64,000 nt of DNA from Paracoccaceae bacterium (GTDB taxonomy: Bacteria; Pseudomonadota; Alphaproteobacteria; Rhodobacterales; Rhodobacteraceae). Made by a program: the position numbers and the translations under genes. The notes beneath the pieces are model-generated. The model saw only the letters and a list, made by a program, of their open reading frames with translations. It did not search any database and had not been told where the DNA came from. Positions 47,611-55,909 of this stretch are shown in pieces (the first letter of the stretch is position 1; every line of letters begins with the position of its first letter). The stretch covers positions 1 to 64,000 of the forward strand of contig JALEGX010000064.1 in NCBI GenBank assembly GCA_022763485.1, read 5' to 3'.

Positions 47611-49260
47611 TTACATGTTGGGGTAGTTCGGCCCGTCGCCGCCCTGAGGCGTGGTCCAGGTGATGTTCTGGGCCGGGTCCTTGATGTCGCAGGTTTTGCA
47701 GTGGACGCAGTTCTGGAAGTTCACCACGAATTCCGGCGCGCCGTTCTTTTCGACAACTTCATAGACACCTGCCGGGCAGTACCGCTGCGCCGGTTCGGCA
47801 TATTTGCCCAGGGTCGATTTGACTGGCACATCCGGATCCGCCAGACGCAGGTGGCACGGCTGGCTTTCCTCGTGGTTGGTCATGGCGAAGGACACGTTGG
47901 TCAGACGGTCGAAGGACAGAACCCCATCCGGCTTCGGATAGTCGATCGGGCGGTGACGATCCGCACGCTCGGTCGACTCCGCATCGTTCTTGCCGTGGCC
48001 CAGCGTGCCGAAGAACGAGAAGCCCAGCAGGTTGTTGGTCCACATGTCCAGACCACCCAGCGTCAGCGAGGCGGTCAGGCCCCATTTCGACCACATCGGC
48101 TTGACGTTGCGGACCATCTTCAGGTCCTTGCCGATCTCACCGTCACGCACTGCGGTTTCATAGTCGTTCAGCTCATCACCCGAACGATCCGCCTGGATTG
48201 CGGCATAAGCGGATTCAGCGGCAGCCTTGCCCGACAGCATCGCGTTGTGGTTGCCCTTGATGCGCGGCACGTTGACCATGCCCGCCGAACAGCCCAGCAG
48301 CGCCACGCCGGGTGCGACCAGCTTCGGCATCGACTGATAACCGCCTTCGGTGATGGCACGGGCGCCATAGGCGACGCGCTTGCCACCTTCCAGCAGCTCG
48401 GCGACCATCGGGTGGTGCTTGAAGCGCTGGAATTCCATGTAGGGGAACAGATGCGGGTTCTTGTAGTTCAGGTGAACCACAAAGCCGACGTAGACCTGGT
48501 TGTTTTCCAGGTGATAAATGAACGACCCACCACCCGCGTTGGAATTCAGCGGCCAGCCCATGGTGTGGGTGACCGAACCTTCCTTGTGCTTGGCAGGATC
48601 GATTTCCCAGATCTCTTTCATGCCAACGCCGTACTTCTGGACTTCCTTGCCCGCTTGCAGGTCGTATTTGGCAATGACTTCTTTCGACAGCGAGCCGCGC
48701 ACACCTTCCGACAGGAAGACATATTTACCGTGCAGTTCCATGCCCGGCTCGGTGCCCGGACCGTAAGAGCCGTCGCTTTCCAGACCGAACACACCGGCAA
48801 CCACGCCTTTGACTTCGCCGTTGTCGCCATAGACCAGTTCGGAACACGCCATGCCGGGGAAGATTTCCACGCCCAGCTCTTCGGCCTGCTCGGCCATCCA
48901 GCGACAGACGTTGCCCATCGACACGATATAGTTGCCGTGGTTGTTCATCAGCGGCGGCATCGGGAAGTTGGGGATCCGGAACTGACCGGCCTCACCCAGC
49001 ATGTAGAAGTTGTCTTCCTTGACCGGGGTGTTCAGCGGCGCGCCTTTTTCTTTCCAGTCCGGGATCAGGGCGTCCAGGCCGCAGGGGTCAAGAACCGCAC
49101 CCGACAGGATGTGCGCCCCCACTTCCGAGCCTTTTTCCAGCACGACAACCTGCAGATCGGCGTCCAGCTGCTTCAGGCGGATCGCAGCTGATAGACCGGC
49201 AGGACCGGCCCCGACGATCACAACGTCATATTCCATCGCTTCGCGTTCAATCTCGGCCAT
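47611..49260 (-). CDS. electron transfer flavoprotein-ubiquinone oxidoreductase
   Basis: Inner-membrane enzyme passing electrons from acyl-CoA dehydrogenases via ETF to ubiquinone, 549 residues. It shows an N-terminal FAD site GAGPAGLS, a long body with a membrane-interacting region, and the C-terminal [4Fe-4S] cysteines in NCVHCKTCDIKDP with an upstream CPAGVYE. It links fatty acid, branched-chain and ethylmalonyl-CoA pathway dehydrogenations to respiration. A repeated TGCAAA element lies in its promoter. Confidence 0.96.
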   Translation of the reverse strand: MAEIEREAMEYDVVIVGAGPAGLSAAIRLKQLDADLQVVVLEKGSEVGAHILSGAVLDPCGLDALIPDWKEKGAPLNTPVKEDNFYMLGEAGQFRIPNFPMPPLMNNHGNYIVSMGNVCRWMAEQAEELGVEIFPGMACSELVYGDNGEVKGVVAGVFGLESDGSYGPGTEPGMELHGKYVFLSEGVRGSLSKEVIAKYDLQAGKEVQKYGVGMKEIWEIDPAKHKEGSVTHTMGWPLNSNAGGGSFIYHLENNQVYVGFVVHLNYKNPHLFPYMEFQRFKHHPMVAELLEGGKRVAYGARAITEGGYQSMPKLVAPGVALLGCSAGMVNVPRIKGNHNAMLSGKAAAESAYAAIQADRSGDELNDYETAVRDGEIGKDLKMVRNVKPMWSKWGLTASLTLGGLDMWTNNLLGFSFFGTLGHGKNDAESTERADRHRPIDYPKPDGVLSFDRLTNVSFAMTNHEESQPCHLRLADPDVPVKSTLGKYAEPAQRYCPAGVYEVVEKNGAPEFVVNFQNCVHCKTCDIKDPAQNITWTTPQGGDGPNYPNM

Positions 49261-49340
49261 TGCGGCGCTCCTTGGCTATCTTTTCGCTACTGGCCCCACC
49301 GGGCGCAATTTTGTTTCGCGGTTGATTAGCGTTCTGCGGG

Positions 49341-49358
49341 TGCAAACGTCAATGCAAA
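49341..49358 (-). promoter_or_regulatory. TGCAAA repeat pair over the ETF-QO -35 region
   Basis: On the plus strand TGCAAA occurs at 49341-49346 and 49353-49358, a 12-bp period. On the minus strand the two TTTGCA copies flank TTGACG, the best -35 of the ETF-QO gene (GCTAAT 16 bp further is a -10 candidate). The period equals that reported for the short-chain acyl-CoA regulator PccR (TTTGCAAA-N4-TTTGCAAA). The outer bases do not fit fully. Confidence 0.4.
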
Positions 49359-49418
49359 CTCTGCGTTACGCCATAAAAGACAGGGAATTTTTGCTCACTG
49401 AACGCTCAATTTCGTCAT

Positions 49419-49880
49419 TCAGCCATCGTTTTCCGTCTCTGGCCGATCTCCCAGCAGGTATCTGGGCCCCTTGCCCTTGGCGAAAGCCCGATCTTCGGGA
49501 TTGTAGAGCGCGCAATTGGGCAAAGACAGGCAGCCACAGCCGATACAGCCGTCCAGATTGTCCCGCAATTTGGTCAGCGTTTCGATTCGGGCGTCCAGAT
49601 GTACCCGGAACTTTTCGGCCATTTCGCGCCAGTCGTCGCGGGTGGGCGTGCGTTTGCCCGGCAGCTCGGCCATCAGATCCCGGATCTCGGGCAGCGAAAA
49701 CCCGAACTGCTGGGCGATCATCACGAAACTCAGCCGCCGGATGTCCGCACGTTGGAAGCGCCGCTGCCCGCCCGCGTTGCGCCAGGGCGTGATCAGCCCC
49801 TGTGTTTCATAGTAGCGGATCGCGGAAACGGCCAGGCCCGTGCGCTCAGCCAATGTCCCGATCGACAGCCCCTGTGCCAT
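49419..49880 (-). CDS. soxR: redox-sensitive activator SoxR
   Basis: A 153-residue MerR-family regulator with an N-terminal winged helix and a [2Fe-2S] cluster motif C112, C115, C117, C123. Its 3-2-6 spacing is identical to E. coli SoxR. Oxidation of the cluster by redox-cycling compounds activates promoters with a long spacer. It is divergent from a VOC protein gene with a SoxR-box-like site between them, its likely target. No soxS is in the window. Confidence 0.93.
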   Translation of the reverse strand: MAQGLSIGTLAERTGLAVSAIRYYETQGLITPWRNAGGQRRFQRADIRRLSFVMIAQQFGFSLPEIRDLMAELPGKRTPTRDDWREMAEKFRVHLDARIETLTKLRDNLDGCIGCGCLSLPNCALYNPEDRAFAKGKGPRYLLGDRPETENDG

Positions 49881-49902
49881 GCGAAATCTCCGAATTTTTC
49901 TC

Positions 49903-49933
49903 TTGACCTAAAGTTAGGTTTAGAAATTACGGT
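49903..49933 (+). promoter_or_regulatory. SoxR-box promoter of the VOC gene
   Basis: TTGACC at 49903-49908 overlaps an 18-bp site at 49907-49924 that matches the E. coli SoxR box at 13 of 18 positions and includes the ACCTAA/TTAGGT inverted repeat. A TACGGT hexamer at 49928 would give the 19-bp spacer typical of MerR/SoxR promoters. Position 51-80 bp before the VOC ATG is suitable. Confidence 0.65.
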
Positions 49934-49983
49934 GAGTTCAATCAAGCCTCAAGGCACATTGAAACCCCCGAAAGGAACAGACG

Positions 49984-50364
49984 ATGACCGCACAGCTGGA
50001 ACATGCAAACGTAACGGTGAAGAACCCAGACGAAACCGCCAAATGGATGTGCGACGTGTTCGGCTGGCATATCCGCTGGAGCGGCGATGCCATCAACAAC
50101 GGCCGCAGCGTGCATGTCGGCAACGACACGAGCTATCTCGCGCTCTATGCCCCCCCGGAACAGACCGTGCCGGGCGAGAACAGCTATACCACGCGCGGCG
50201 GGTTGAACCATCTGGCTGTCGTGCTGGACGATCTGGATGCCAGCGAAGCAAAGGTCAAAGCCCTGGGGTTCGAGACCTACAGCCACGCCGACTATGAACC
50301 GGGGCGGCGCTACTACTTTGCGGATGACAACGGGATCGAATACGAAATCGTGCAATACGACTGA
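49984..50364 (+). CDS. VOC-superfamily protein (glyoxalase/bleomycin resistance type)
   Basis: A 126-residue single-domain VOC protein with the paired beta-alpha-beta-beta-beta units (LEHANVTVKNPDETAKWMCDVFGW, then GLNHLAVVLDDLDASEAKVKALGF). It ends in the metal-side YEIVQYD. Members bind toxins or act on glyoxal-type substrates. Regulation by SoxR, if real, points to defence against redox-active molecules. Confidence 0.85.
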   Translation: MTAQLEHANVTVKNPDETAKWMCDVFGWHIRWSGDAINNGRSVHVGNDTSYLALYAPPEQTVPGENSYTTRGGLNHLAVVLDDLDASEAKVKALGFETYSHADYEPGRRYYFADDNGIEYEIVQYD

Positions 50365-50484
50365 GCGGTCCCGGCCTTCGGATCGGCAAAACTTGGCAAC
50401 CGTGACGGTGTTGCGCGGTTAACGTCGCTCTGCCTCTTGCATTCATAGGCCTGATTGGGTCAGGTAACTGTTAACCCAACCGGT

Positions 50485-50512
50485 CGCCCCGGCGCTTTCA
50501 TGCTCCGGGGCG
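50485..50512 (+). repeat. hairpin in the greA leader
   Basis: CGCCCCGG (50485-50492) pairs with CCGGGGCG (50505-50512) across 12 nt, 48 nt before the greA ATG. There is no T-run. It could be a leader structure or the 3' end of an upstream transcript. The 196-bp gap before greA also has two GTTAAC motifs. Confidence 0.35.
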
Positions 50513-50560
50513 ATGGTGTTGAATAGACCCGAACGCACTTGCAGGACAAAAAGAGATCCG

Positions 50561-51031
50561 ATGGAAAAGATCCCGATGACCCCCTCCGGCTTTGCCGCGC
50601 TGGAAGCCGAACTGAAGAACCTGAAATCGGTCGAACGCCCGGCCATCATTCAGGCCATCGCGGAAGCCCGCGAGCTGGGTGATCTGTCCGAAAACGCGGA
50701 ATACCACTCGGCGCGGGAAAAGCAGTCCTTCATCGAAGGGCGCATCAAGGAGCTGGAGGGCGTGCTGTCGCTGGCAGACGTCATCGATCCTGCAAAGCTG
50801 TCCGGGTCGATCAAGTTCGGCGCGAAGGTCAAGCTGGTGGACGAAGACACCGACGAAGAGAAGACCTGGCAGATCGTGGGCGAGCATGAAGCCAACATCG
50901 AAGCCGGCCTTCTGAACATCAAATCCCCGATCGCCCGTGCGCTGATCGGCAAGGAAGAAGGCGACAGCGTCGAGGTCCGCACCCCCGGTGGGCTGCGCTC
51001 CTACGAAGTGCTTGAGATCGAATACTCCTGA
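50561..51031 (+). CDS. greA: transcription elongation factor GreA
   Basis: Rescues backtracked RNA polymerase by stimulating transcript cleavage. The 156 residues fit GreA, starting [18 protein letters not shown] with the N-terminal coiled coil bearing [17 protein letters not shown]. The C-terminal domain ends [18 protein letters not shown]. The ATG at 50561 is preferred over an upstream in-frame ATG at 50513. Confidence 0.96.
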   Translation: MEKIPMTPSGFAALEAELKNLKSVERPAIIQAIAEARELGDLSENAEYHSAREKQSFIEGRIKELEGVLSLADVIDPAKLSGSIKFGAKVKLVDEDTDEEKTWQIVGEHEANIEAGLLNIKSPIARALIGKEEGDSVEVRTPGGLRSYEVLEIEYS

Positions 51032-51051
51032 GTAGAGATCGGGATCAACAG

Positions 51052-52071
51052 ATGACAACGATACCGCCAGCCCCCACGGGATCGGGTTCGCCCCAGTCAT
51101 CGGGCATCTATGCCCGGCCCAAACGTGCTGCGATCACCGGTATCGAGATCATCGCGATTCTGCTCAGCCTTGTCTGGCTGGGCGGGGCGCTGCTGTTCTT
51201 TCAGGTCATGCCGGACGGTGTTGAATTCGACGGCATGCGCTTTCTGATCACCATGCTGGCGATCTTCATGCCGGTGGGCATGATCTGGGTCGCCGCCACT
51301 GCGGCCCGGTCCAGCCGGATCATGCGCGAAGAAAGCCAGCGGCTGGAAGCCGCCATTGACGCCATCCGCCACGCCTATGTCGAACAGCAGCAGCGGGCCA
51401 GCGCGACCAAGGAAACCTCGGTTTCGGAAAAGCTGGAAGAAATCGCCGAAGTCACCCGCAAGACGGAAACGACCCTGGCCACCTTCCATACCTCGCGCCG
51501 TGAACCCGCACGGGTTGCCACCGTTGAGGCGAAGCCCAGCAAGAACGCGGAAGAGCAGACCGTTCTGGAGCTGGGCACCTCTGCCGAAGAGCTGGCCCCG
51601 CCGCTGGAAAGTGCAGATTTCATCCGGGCGCTGAATTTCCCTGAAACCGCAGAGGACGAAGAGGGCTTTGCGGCCCTGCGCCGCGCCCTGCGGGACCGCA
51701 AGGTCGGGCAGCTGATCCAGGCCGCACAGGACGTGCTGACCCTGATGAGCCAGGACGGCATCTATATGGACGACCTGCGACCGGACATGGCCCGCCCCGA
51801 GATCTGGCGCCAGTTCGCCAGCGGTGACCGCGGGCGCGCCGTTGCGGCCCTGGGCGGCATCCGGGACCGGACCTCGCTGGCGCTGACCGCGGCCCGCATG
51901 AAGCAGGATCCGATCTTTCGCGATGCGGCACACCACTTCCTGCGTCTCTTCGACCGGACCTTTGCGGAATTCGAACCCAGCGCAGAAGACGCGGATATCA
52001 CCGCGTTGAGCGACACCAGAACCGCCCGCGCTTTCATGCTGTTGGGCCGTGTTGCGGGCACCTTCGACTAA
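51052..52071 (+). CDS. membrane protein of unknown function downstream of greA
   Basis: A 339-residue protein with two transmembrane helices (about residues 28-52 and 63-85), then a coiled-coil-like stretch (about 88-150) and a C-terminal helical domain. I do not recognise a characterised family. It appears to be conserved in Rhodobacteraceae. It starts 20 nt after greA and may be co-transcribed. It converges on moeA. Confidence 0.7.
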   Translation: MTTIPPAPTGSGSPQSSGIYARPKRAAITGIEIIAILLSLVWLGGALLFFQVMPDGVEFDGMRFLITMLAIFMPVGMIWVAATAARSSRIMREESQRLEAAIDAIRHAYVEQQQRASATKETSVSEKLEEIAEVTRKTETTLATFHTSRREPARVATVEAKPSKNAEEQTVLELGTSAEELAPPLESADFIRALNFPETAEDEEGFAALRRALRDRKVGQLIQAAQDVLTLMSQDGIYMDDLRPDMARPEIWRQFASGDRGRAVAALGGIRDRTSLALTAARMKQDPIFRDAAHHFLRLFDRTFAEFEPSAEDADITALSDTRTARAFMLLGRVAGTFD

Positions 52072-52092
52072 GTCAGGTGCCCGATACCCCCG

Positions 52093-53349
52093 TCAGATCC
52101 CGAACGACGCGTAAGGAATGTAACGGACCGGATCGCCCGGCCGGATTTCACACGCCCCGTCGGCCAGTTCCACAAGCCCCTCGGCCCAGCTGAGGCCGCT
52201 GATACGGCCGGAGCCTTCGGAGGCAAAGACCTCGACCTTTCCGTCGCGCAGCCGGGCGCGCAGAAACTCCCGGCGGCCGGGTTTCTTGCGTTTCTCAAAG
52301 GCGGCAGGCAGGTCCATGCCCTGCGGCTCAACCCAGCCCATCCCCGCCATCATGCCCATTGCAGGGCGGGCAAAGATCAACGCACAGACCAGCGCCGCCA
52401 CCGGGTTGCCCGGCAGGCCAAAGACCGGGCGATCCTTCCACATCCCCAGCGCCAGCGGCCGCCCCGGCTTCAGCGCGATGCGCCACATCTGCAAGGCGCC
52501 CGCCTGACCCAGCAGGGCCGACACATGGTCCTCATCGCCCGCCGACGCACCGCCACTGGTCAAGATCACATCGGCGCGTTCTGCCGCCTCATCCAGACGC
52601 GCACGCAGCAGCTCGCGATCATCGGACACACGGCCCATATCAACCGGTTCAAACCCCATCCGTGCGGCCATCGCCAAGAGCATGGGACGATTGGCATCAA
52701 AGATCTGCCCGGCATGTGCCGTCCCGCCCATGTCCACCAGCTCATCCCCGGTTGACACCACGGCCACCCGCAGCGGTTTGCGGACCGTGGCGCGGGACAG
52801 GCCGGTCGCAGTGGCCAACGCCAGATCGGCGGGGGTCATGACACGTCCCGCAGGAAAAAGCTCCTGCCCTTCGGTCACGTCTTCGCCTGCCTTGCGCGTG
52901 TTGGCCCCCTTCTTCAACGGCCCGCGAAAGGCGATTTCCCCCTCGCCCAGCGTCACATCCTCTTGCAGGATCACCGTATCCACACCCGGCGGCAGCGCAG
53001 CCCCGGTCAGGATCCGGATCGCATGGCCTTCGGGCAGCGGCGTTTCCACCGCGGGACCCGCCGCAGCACGTTCCCCCACCAGCGGCAGCACATGGGACCC
53101 TTCGGGGATCGGCCCCACCATGCCGTAGCCATCCACCGCCGTGTTCGGCAAAGGCGGATTGGACCGCTGCGCGATCAACGGCTCTGCCAGAACCCGGCCA
53201 AGCGCCTGATACAGCGGGATCTCCTCGGACGCGGTCACGACGTGCAACCGTTCGCGCAGCAGGGCCAGCGCCTGATCCACAGGCTTCCAATCCACACCCG
53301 CGGGCAATGCAAAGCAGTCATTGCGCAGGGGCGGCGGCTGCAAGGTCAT
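52093..53349 (-). CDS. moeA: molybdopterin molybdotransferase
   Basis: Inserts molybdate into adenylated molybdopterin, 418 residues. It shows the central VAVVSTGDELVDMGG and TSGGASAGDEDHV blocks near residues 193 and 264 and the FGLPGNPVAALVCALIF block near 315. Final gene of the fdhD-mobA-mobB-moeA series. Confidence 0.95.
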   Translation of the reverse strand: MTLQPPPLRNDCFALPAGVDWKPVDQALALLRERLHVVTASEEIPLYQALGRVLAEPLIAQRSNPPLPNTAVDGYGMVGPIPEGSHVLPLVGERAAAGPAVETPLPEGHAIRILTGAALPPGVDTVILQEDVTLGEGEIAFRGPLKKGANTRKAGEDVTEGQELFPAGRVMTPADLALATATGLSRATVRKPLRVAVVSTGDELVDMGGTAHAGQIFDANRPMLLAMAARMGFEPVDMGRVSDDRELLRARLDEAAERADVILTSGGASAGDEDHVSALLGQAGALQMWRIALKPGRPLALGMWKDRPVFGLPGNPVAALVCALIFARPAMGMMAGMGWVEPQGMDLPAAFEKRKKPGRREFLRARLRDGKVEVFASEGSGRISGLSWAEGLVELADGACEIRPGDPVRYIPYASFGI

Positions 53350-53385
53350 GGGCTTACTCCTGTTTCGCGTTCCGTCCGACTGTCA

Positions 53386-53889
53386 TCAAGGCGCGGTGAC
53401 AAGGTCAAGTTCCGCAGCGATGAAATCGGCGATGGCCCGCGTGTCATCCAGATCGAAAACCGGCCGGTCCAACGTCAAAGGGGTATCGCTGGCCACGGCG
53501 CGGATCTTTTCGTCATTGGGTGCAATCAACGGCTGTCCGGCCTCGGCGCGATGCGCTTCGATCTTGGGGTGGTCTTCGCGTTTGAACCCTTCGATCAACA
53601 CCAGATCCACATCCGACAACCGCCCCAGAAGGTCCGCCAGGGGTGGCTCTTCTGCGCCGCGCAGTTCCTGCATATGCGCAACCCGGTTGGGAGAGACAAG
53701 CATCACCTCACAGGCACCTGCATCCCGGTGGCGATAGCTGTCGGTCCCCGGCTGGTCGATGTCAAAGCTGTGGTGCGCGTGTTTGACACTGGACACCCGC
53801 AATCCGCGCCGGGTGAATTCGGTGATCAGGCGTTCCATCAGGCCCGTCTTGCCGCAGTTCTTCCATCCCGTGACGCCGTAGACCTTCAT
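53386..53889 (-). CDS. mobB: molybdopterin-guanine dinucleotide biosynthesis protein MobB
   Basis: GTP-binding accessory to MobA, 167 residues. The Walker A loop GWKNCGKTGLMERLI starts at residue 7, and DLVLIEGFKRE holds the second motif. It overlaps mobA by 4 nt (ATGA), and moeA follows after 36 bp. Confidence 0.93.
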   Translation of the reverse strand: MKVYGVTGWKNCGKTGLMERLITEFTRRGLRVSSVKHAHHSFDIDQPGTDSYRHRDAGACEVMLVSPNRVAHMQELRGAEEPPLADLLGRLSDVDLVLIEGFKREDHPKIEAHRAEAGQPLIAPNDEKIRAVASDTPLTLDRPVFDLDDTRAIADFIAAELDLVTAP

Positions 53890-54524
53890 TGCAGCAGCTC
53901 CTCTGCCCGTTCCAGATCGGCGGGCGTGTTCACGTTGAAGAACGGATCAAAGGGATCGGCACTGAACAGAGCCTCGCGCCCGTCATGCTTGTCCGTCCAG
54001 ATCACCACCTTGCGCAACCCGTCCTGCAGCGCCGCGCGCAGATCATCCCGCAGCGCAACCGGCCAGAGGCCAAAGGTGGGATGGCGGTTGATGCGCTTGC
54101 CGCCCCCGGATTTCAGCAATTCATCACCCGTGCGCGGCGTGGTGGCCAGCACAAGCGGATGCTCCATTCCCTCTGCCGCGTCCATCAATCGCGCGGCCAG
54201 ATCCGTGGGAAAGAAGGGCGTATCGGCGGCAGCGGTGACAATCACCTCTGCCCCCTGCTCTGCTGCCCAGTCCAACCCGGCCAGCACCCCGGCCAGCGGA
54301 CCCGCGAAGCCTTCGATACTGTCTGCGATCACCGGCAGCCCCAGATCGGCAAACCGCGCGGGATCCCCATTGGCATTGAGCGCCATATCCGCCACCTGCG
54401 GCCGCAACCGGTCACACACCCGATCCAGCAGGCTTGTGTCCCCCACGTGCAGCAGGCCCTTGTCCCCGCCGCCCATCCGGGTGGCCAGGCCACCGGCCAG
54501 AATCACGCCAAGAGGTTTTGTCAT
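53886..54524 (-). CDS. mobA: molybdenum cofactor guanylyltransferase
   Basis: Links GMP to molybdopterin to form the MGD cofactor of formate dehydrogenase and DMSO-reductase family enzymes, 212 residues. The nucleotide-binding LAGGLATRMGGGDKGLL is at residues 10-26. It is coupled to mobB and lies 10 nt after a small membrane-protein gene. Confidence 0.94.
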   Translation of the reverse strand: MTKPLGVILAGGLATRMGGGDKGLLHVGDTSLLDRVCDRLRPQVADMALNANGDPARFADLGLPVIADSIEGFAGPLAGVLAGLDWAAEQGAEVIVTAAADTPFFPTDLAARLMDAAEGMEHPLVLATTPRTGDELLKSGGGKRINRHPTFGLWPVALRDDLRAALQDGLRKVVIWTDKHDGREALFSADPFDPFFNVNTPADLERAEELLQ

Positions 54525-54534
54525 CCTATGTCCT

Positions 54535-54972
54535 TCACCACTTCCACGGCCGATAGATCATCACTGTCGTAACCAAGACCACACCCAGCAACCAGATGAC
54601 TTGATCTAAGCCAAGCCAAACCACCAAAACAACCGGGACCAGAGACACCCCGATCAAACCAGTATAGCTGCGCCGGAACACCCGGGCCGCACGGCGGGCC
54701 GCTTCAGTATGTTCAAGCTGTGCGGGTGCGCCCCACAGAAACAAACGCAGCATGAACCTGCGGCGCACCCACGTGTTGCGCTGACCGAACTCCGACTGCT
54801 GGGGGTCATCCTCCGGCCAGCCGAACGCCAGACGATCCGCCTGTGACAGGTCCTGCATATCGGCAAGATAGGCCGCCAGGCTGTTCCAGGTACGCCACAT
54901 CAGAAACAGTGAGCTTGCGCCGTGGGCAAGCCAGGCAAACAGCCCGACAGTGATCCACCCGGCAACAGACAT
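54535..54972 (-). CDS. small membrane protein between fdhD and mobA
   Basis: A 145-residue protein with an N-terminal helix (residues 4-24) and two C-terminal helices (about 98-140), cytoplasmic in between. Not a recognised family. It starts 4 nt after the fdhD stop and ends 10 nt before mobA, so it is embedded in the cofactor operon. The ATG at 54972 is preferred over an in-frame start inside fdhD. Confidence 0.72.
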   Translation of the reverse strand: MSVAGWITVGLFAWLAHGASSLFLMWRTWNSLAAYLADMQDLSQADRLAFGWPEDDPQQSEFGQRNTWVRRRFMLRLFLWGAPAQLEHTEAARRAARVFRRSYTGLIGVSLVPVVLVVWLGLDQVIWLLGVVLVTTVMIYRPWKW

Positions 54973-54976
54973 ATGG

Positions 54977-55855
54977 TCAGCTGCCCTTGCGGCGGTGTTT
55001 CTTGTCTTCGCTTGGAACGGTGTCCGGATCCACATCCCGCACCAGCCGCTCGACCCCGGACAGGCAGACAAAGCGCTGGCCGCGCATCCGGCCGATCAGG
55101 GTCAGCCCCACCTCGCGCGCGATCTCGACCCCCCAGGCGGTGAACCCCGACCGGGACACCAGCGTCGGGATGCCCATCATCGCGGTCTTGATCACCATCT
55201 CAGAGGTCAGCCGCCCCGTGGTGTAAAGGATCTTGTCCGAGGCTGGGACCTGATGGCGGAACATCCAGCCCGCGATCTTGTCCACCGCATTGTGCCGCCC
55301 GACGTCCTCCATATAGACCAGCGGCCGGTCCTGCGCACATAGCACCGTGCCGTGGATGGCCCCCGCCTCCAGATACAGGGACGGCGTCCGGTTGATCCGC
55401 GCAGACAGCGCATAGAGCCAGGAACTGTGCACCGGCGTGTCCGGCAGGCGCACCTGCTCCAACCCATCCATCATGTCGCCAAAGACGGTGCCCACGGCGC
55501 AACCCGATGTCCGGGTCTTTTTCTTCAGCTTGTCTTCATAGCTGGTTTCGGTCTCGGTCCGCACGACGACCGTTTCCAGATCCTCATCGAAATCCACGCG
55601 GGTGATCACATCTGCGTCATGCAGCATCCCCTGATTGCGCAGAAAGCCGACCGCCAGATACTCCGGGTAGTCGCCAATGGTCATCGCGGTCACAATCTCC
55701 TGCGAATTCAGAAAGATAGTGAGCGGCCGCTCCTCAACTACATTGATGTCGGATACCGCGCCGGTGTGGTCAATACCCTGCACTGCGCGGGTTAATCGGG
55801 GCGCATTCGGGTCCGGTGCGATCAGATAATCCGCGACGTCTTCTTGTCTGGCCAA
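54977..55855 (-). CDS. fdhD: formate dehydrogenase accessory sulfurtransferase FdhD
   Basis: Transfers sulfur to the Mo cofactor of formate dehydrogenase, about 292 residues. The conserved block TSGCAVGT places the catalytic cysteine at C119. The second cysteine of the E. coli CxxC pair is glycine here. DVGRHNAVDKIAG and LSGVERLVRDVD are further family blocks. No ATG is suitable; TTG at 55855 with GAAGGGG upstream is taken as the start. Divergent from azlC; no formate dehydrogenase is in the window. Confidence 0.85.
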   Translation of the reverse strand: MARQEDVADYLIAPDPNAPRLTRAVQGIDHTGAVSDINVVEERPLTIFLNSQEIVTAMTIGDYPEYLAVGFLRNQGMLHDADVITRVDFDEDLETVVVRTETETSYEDKLKKKTRTSGCAVGTVFGDMMDGLEQVRLPDTPVHSSWLYALSARINRTPSLYLEAGAIHGTVLCAQDRPLVYMEDVGRHNAVDKIAGWMFRHQVPASDKILYTTGRLTSEMVIKTAMMGIPTLVSRSGFTAWGVEIAREVGLTLIGRMRGQRFVCLSGVERLVRDVDPDTVPSEDKKHRRKGS

Positions 55856-55909
55856 TTGCAACCCCTTCAATTCCGCTCTACCCCGGTACCGGTAATCTAG
55901 GGGCAGCTC

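Noticed and set aside
55602-55609. GTGATCAC inside fdhD as another member of the operator set
   Set aside because: Single copy within codons, no partner at 21 bp, and not near a promoter. One such 8-mer is expected by chance in a window of this size.
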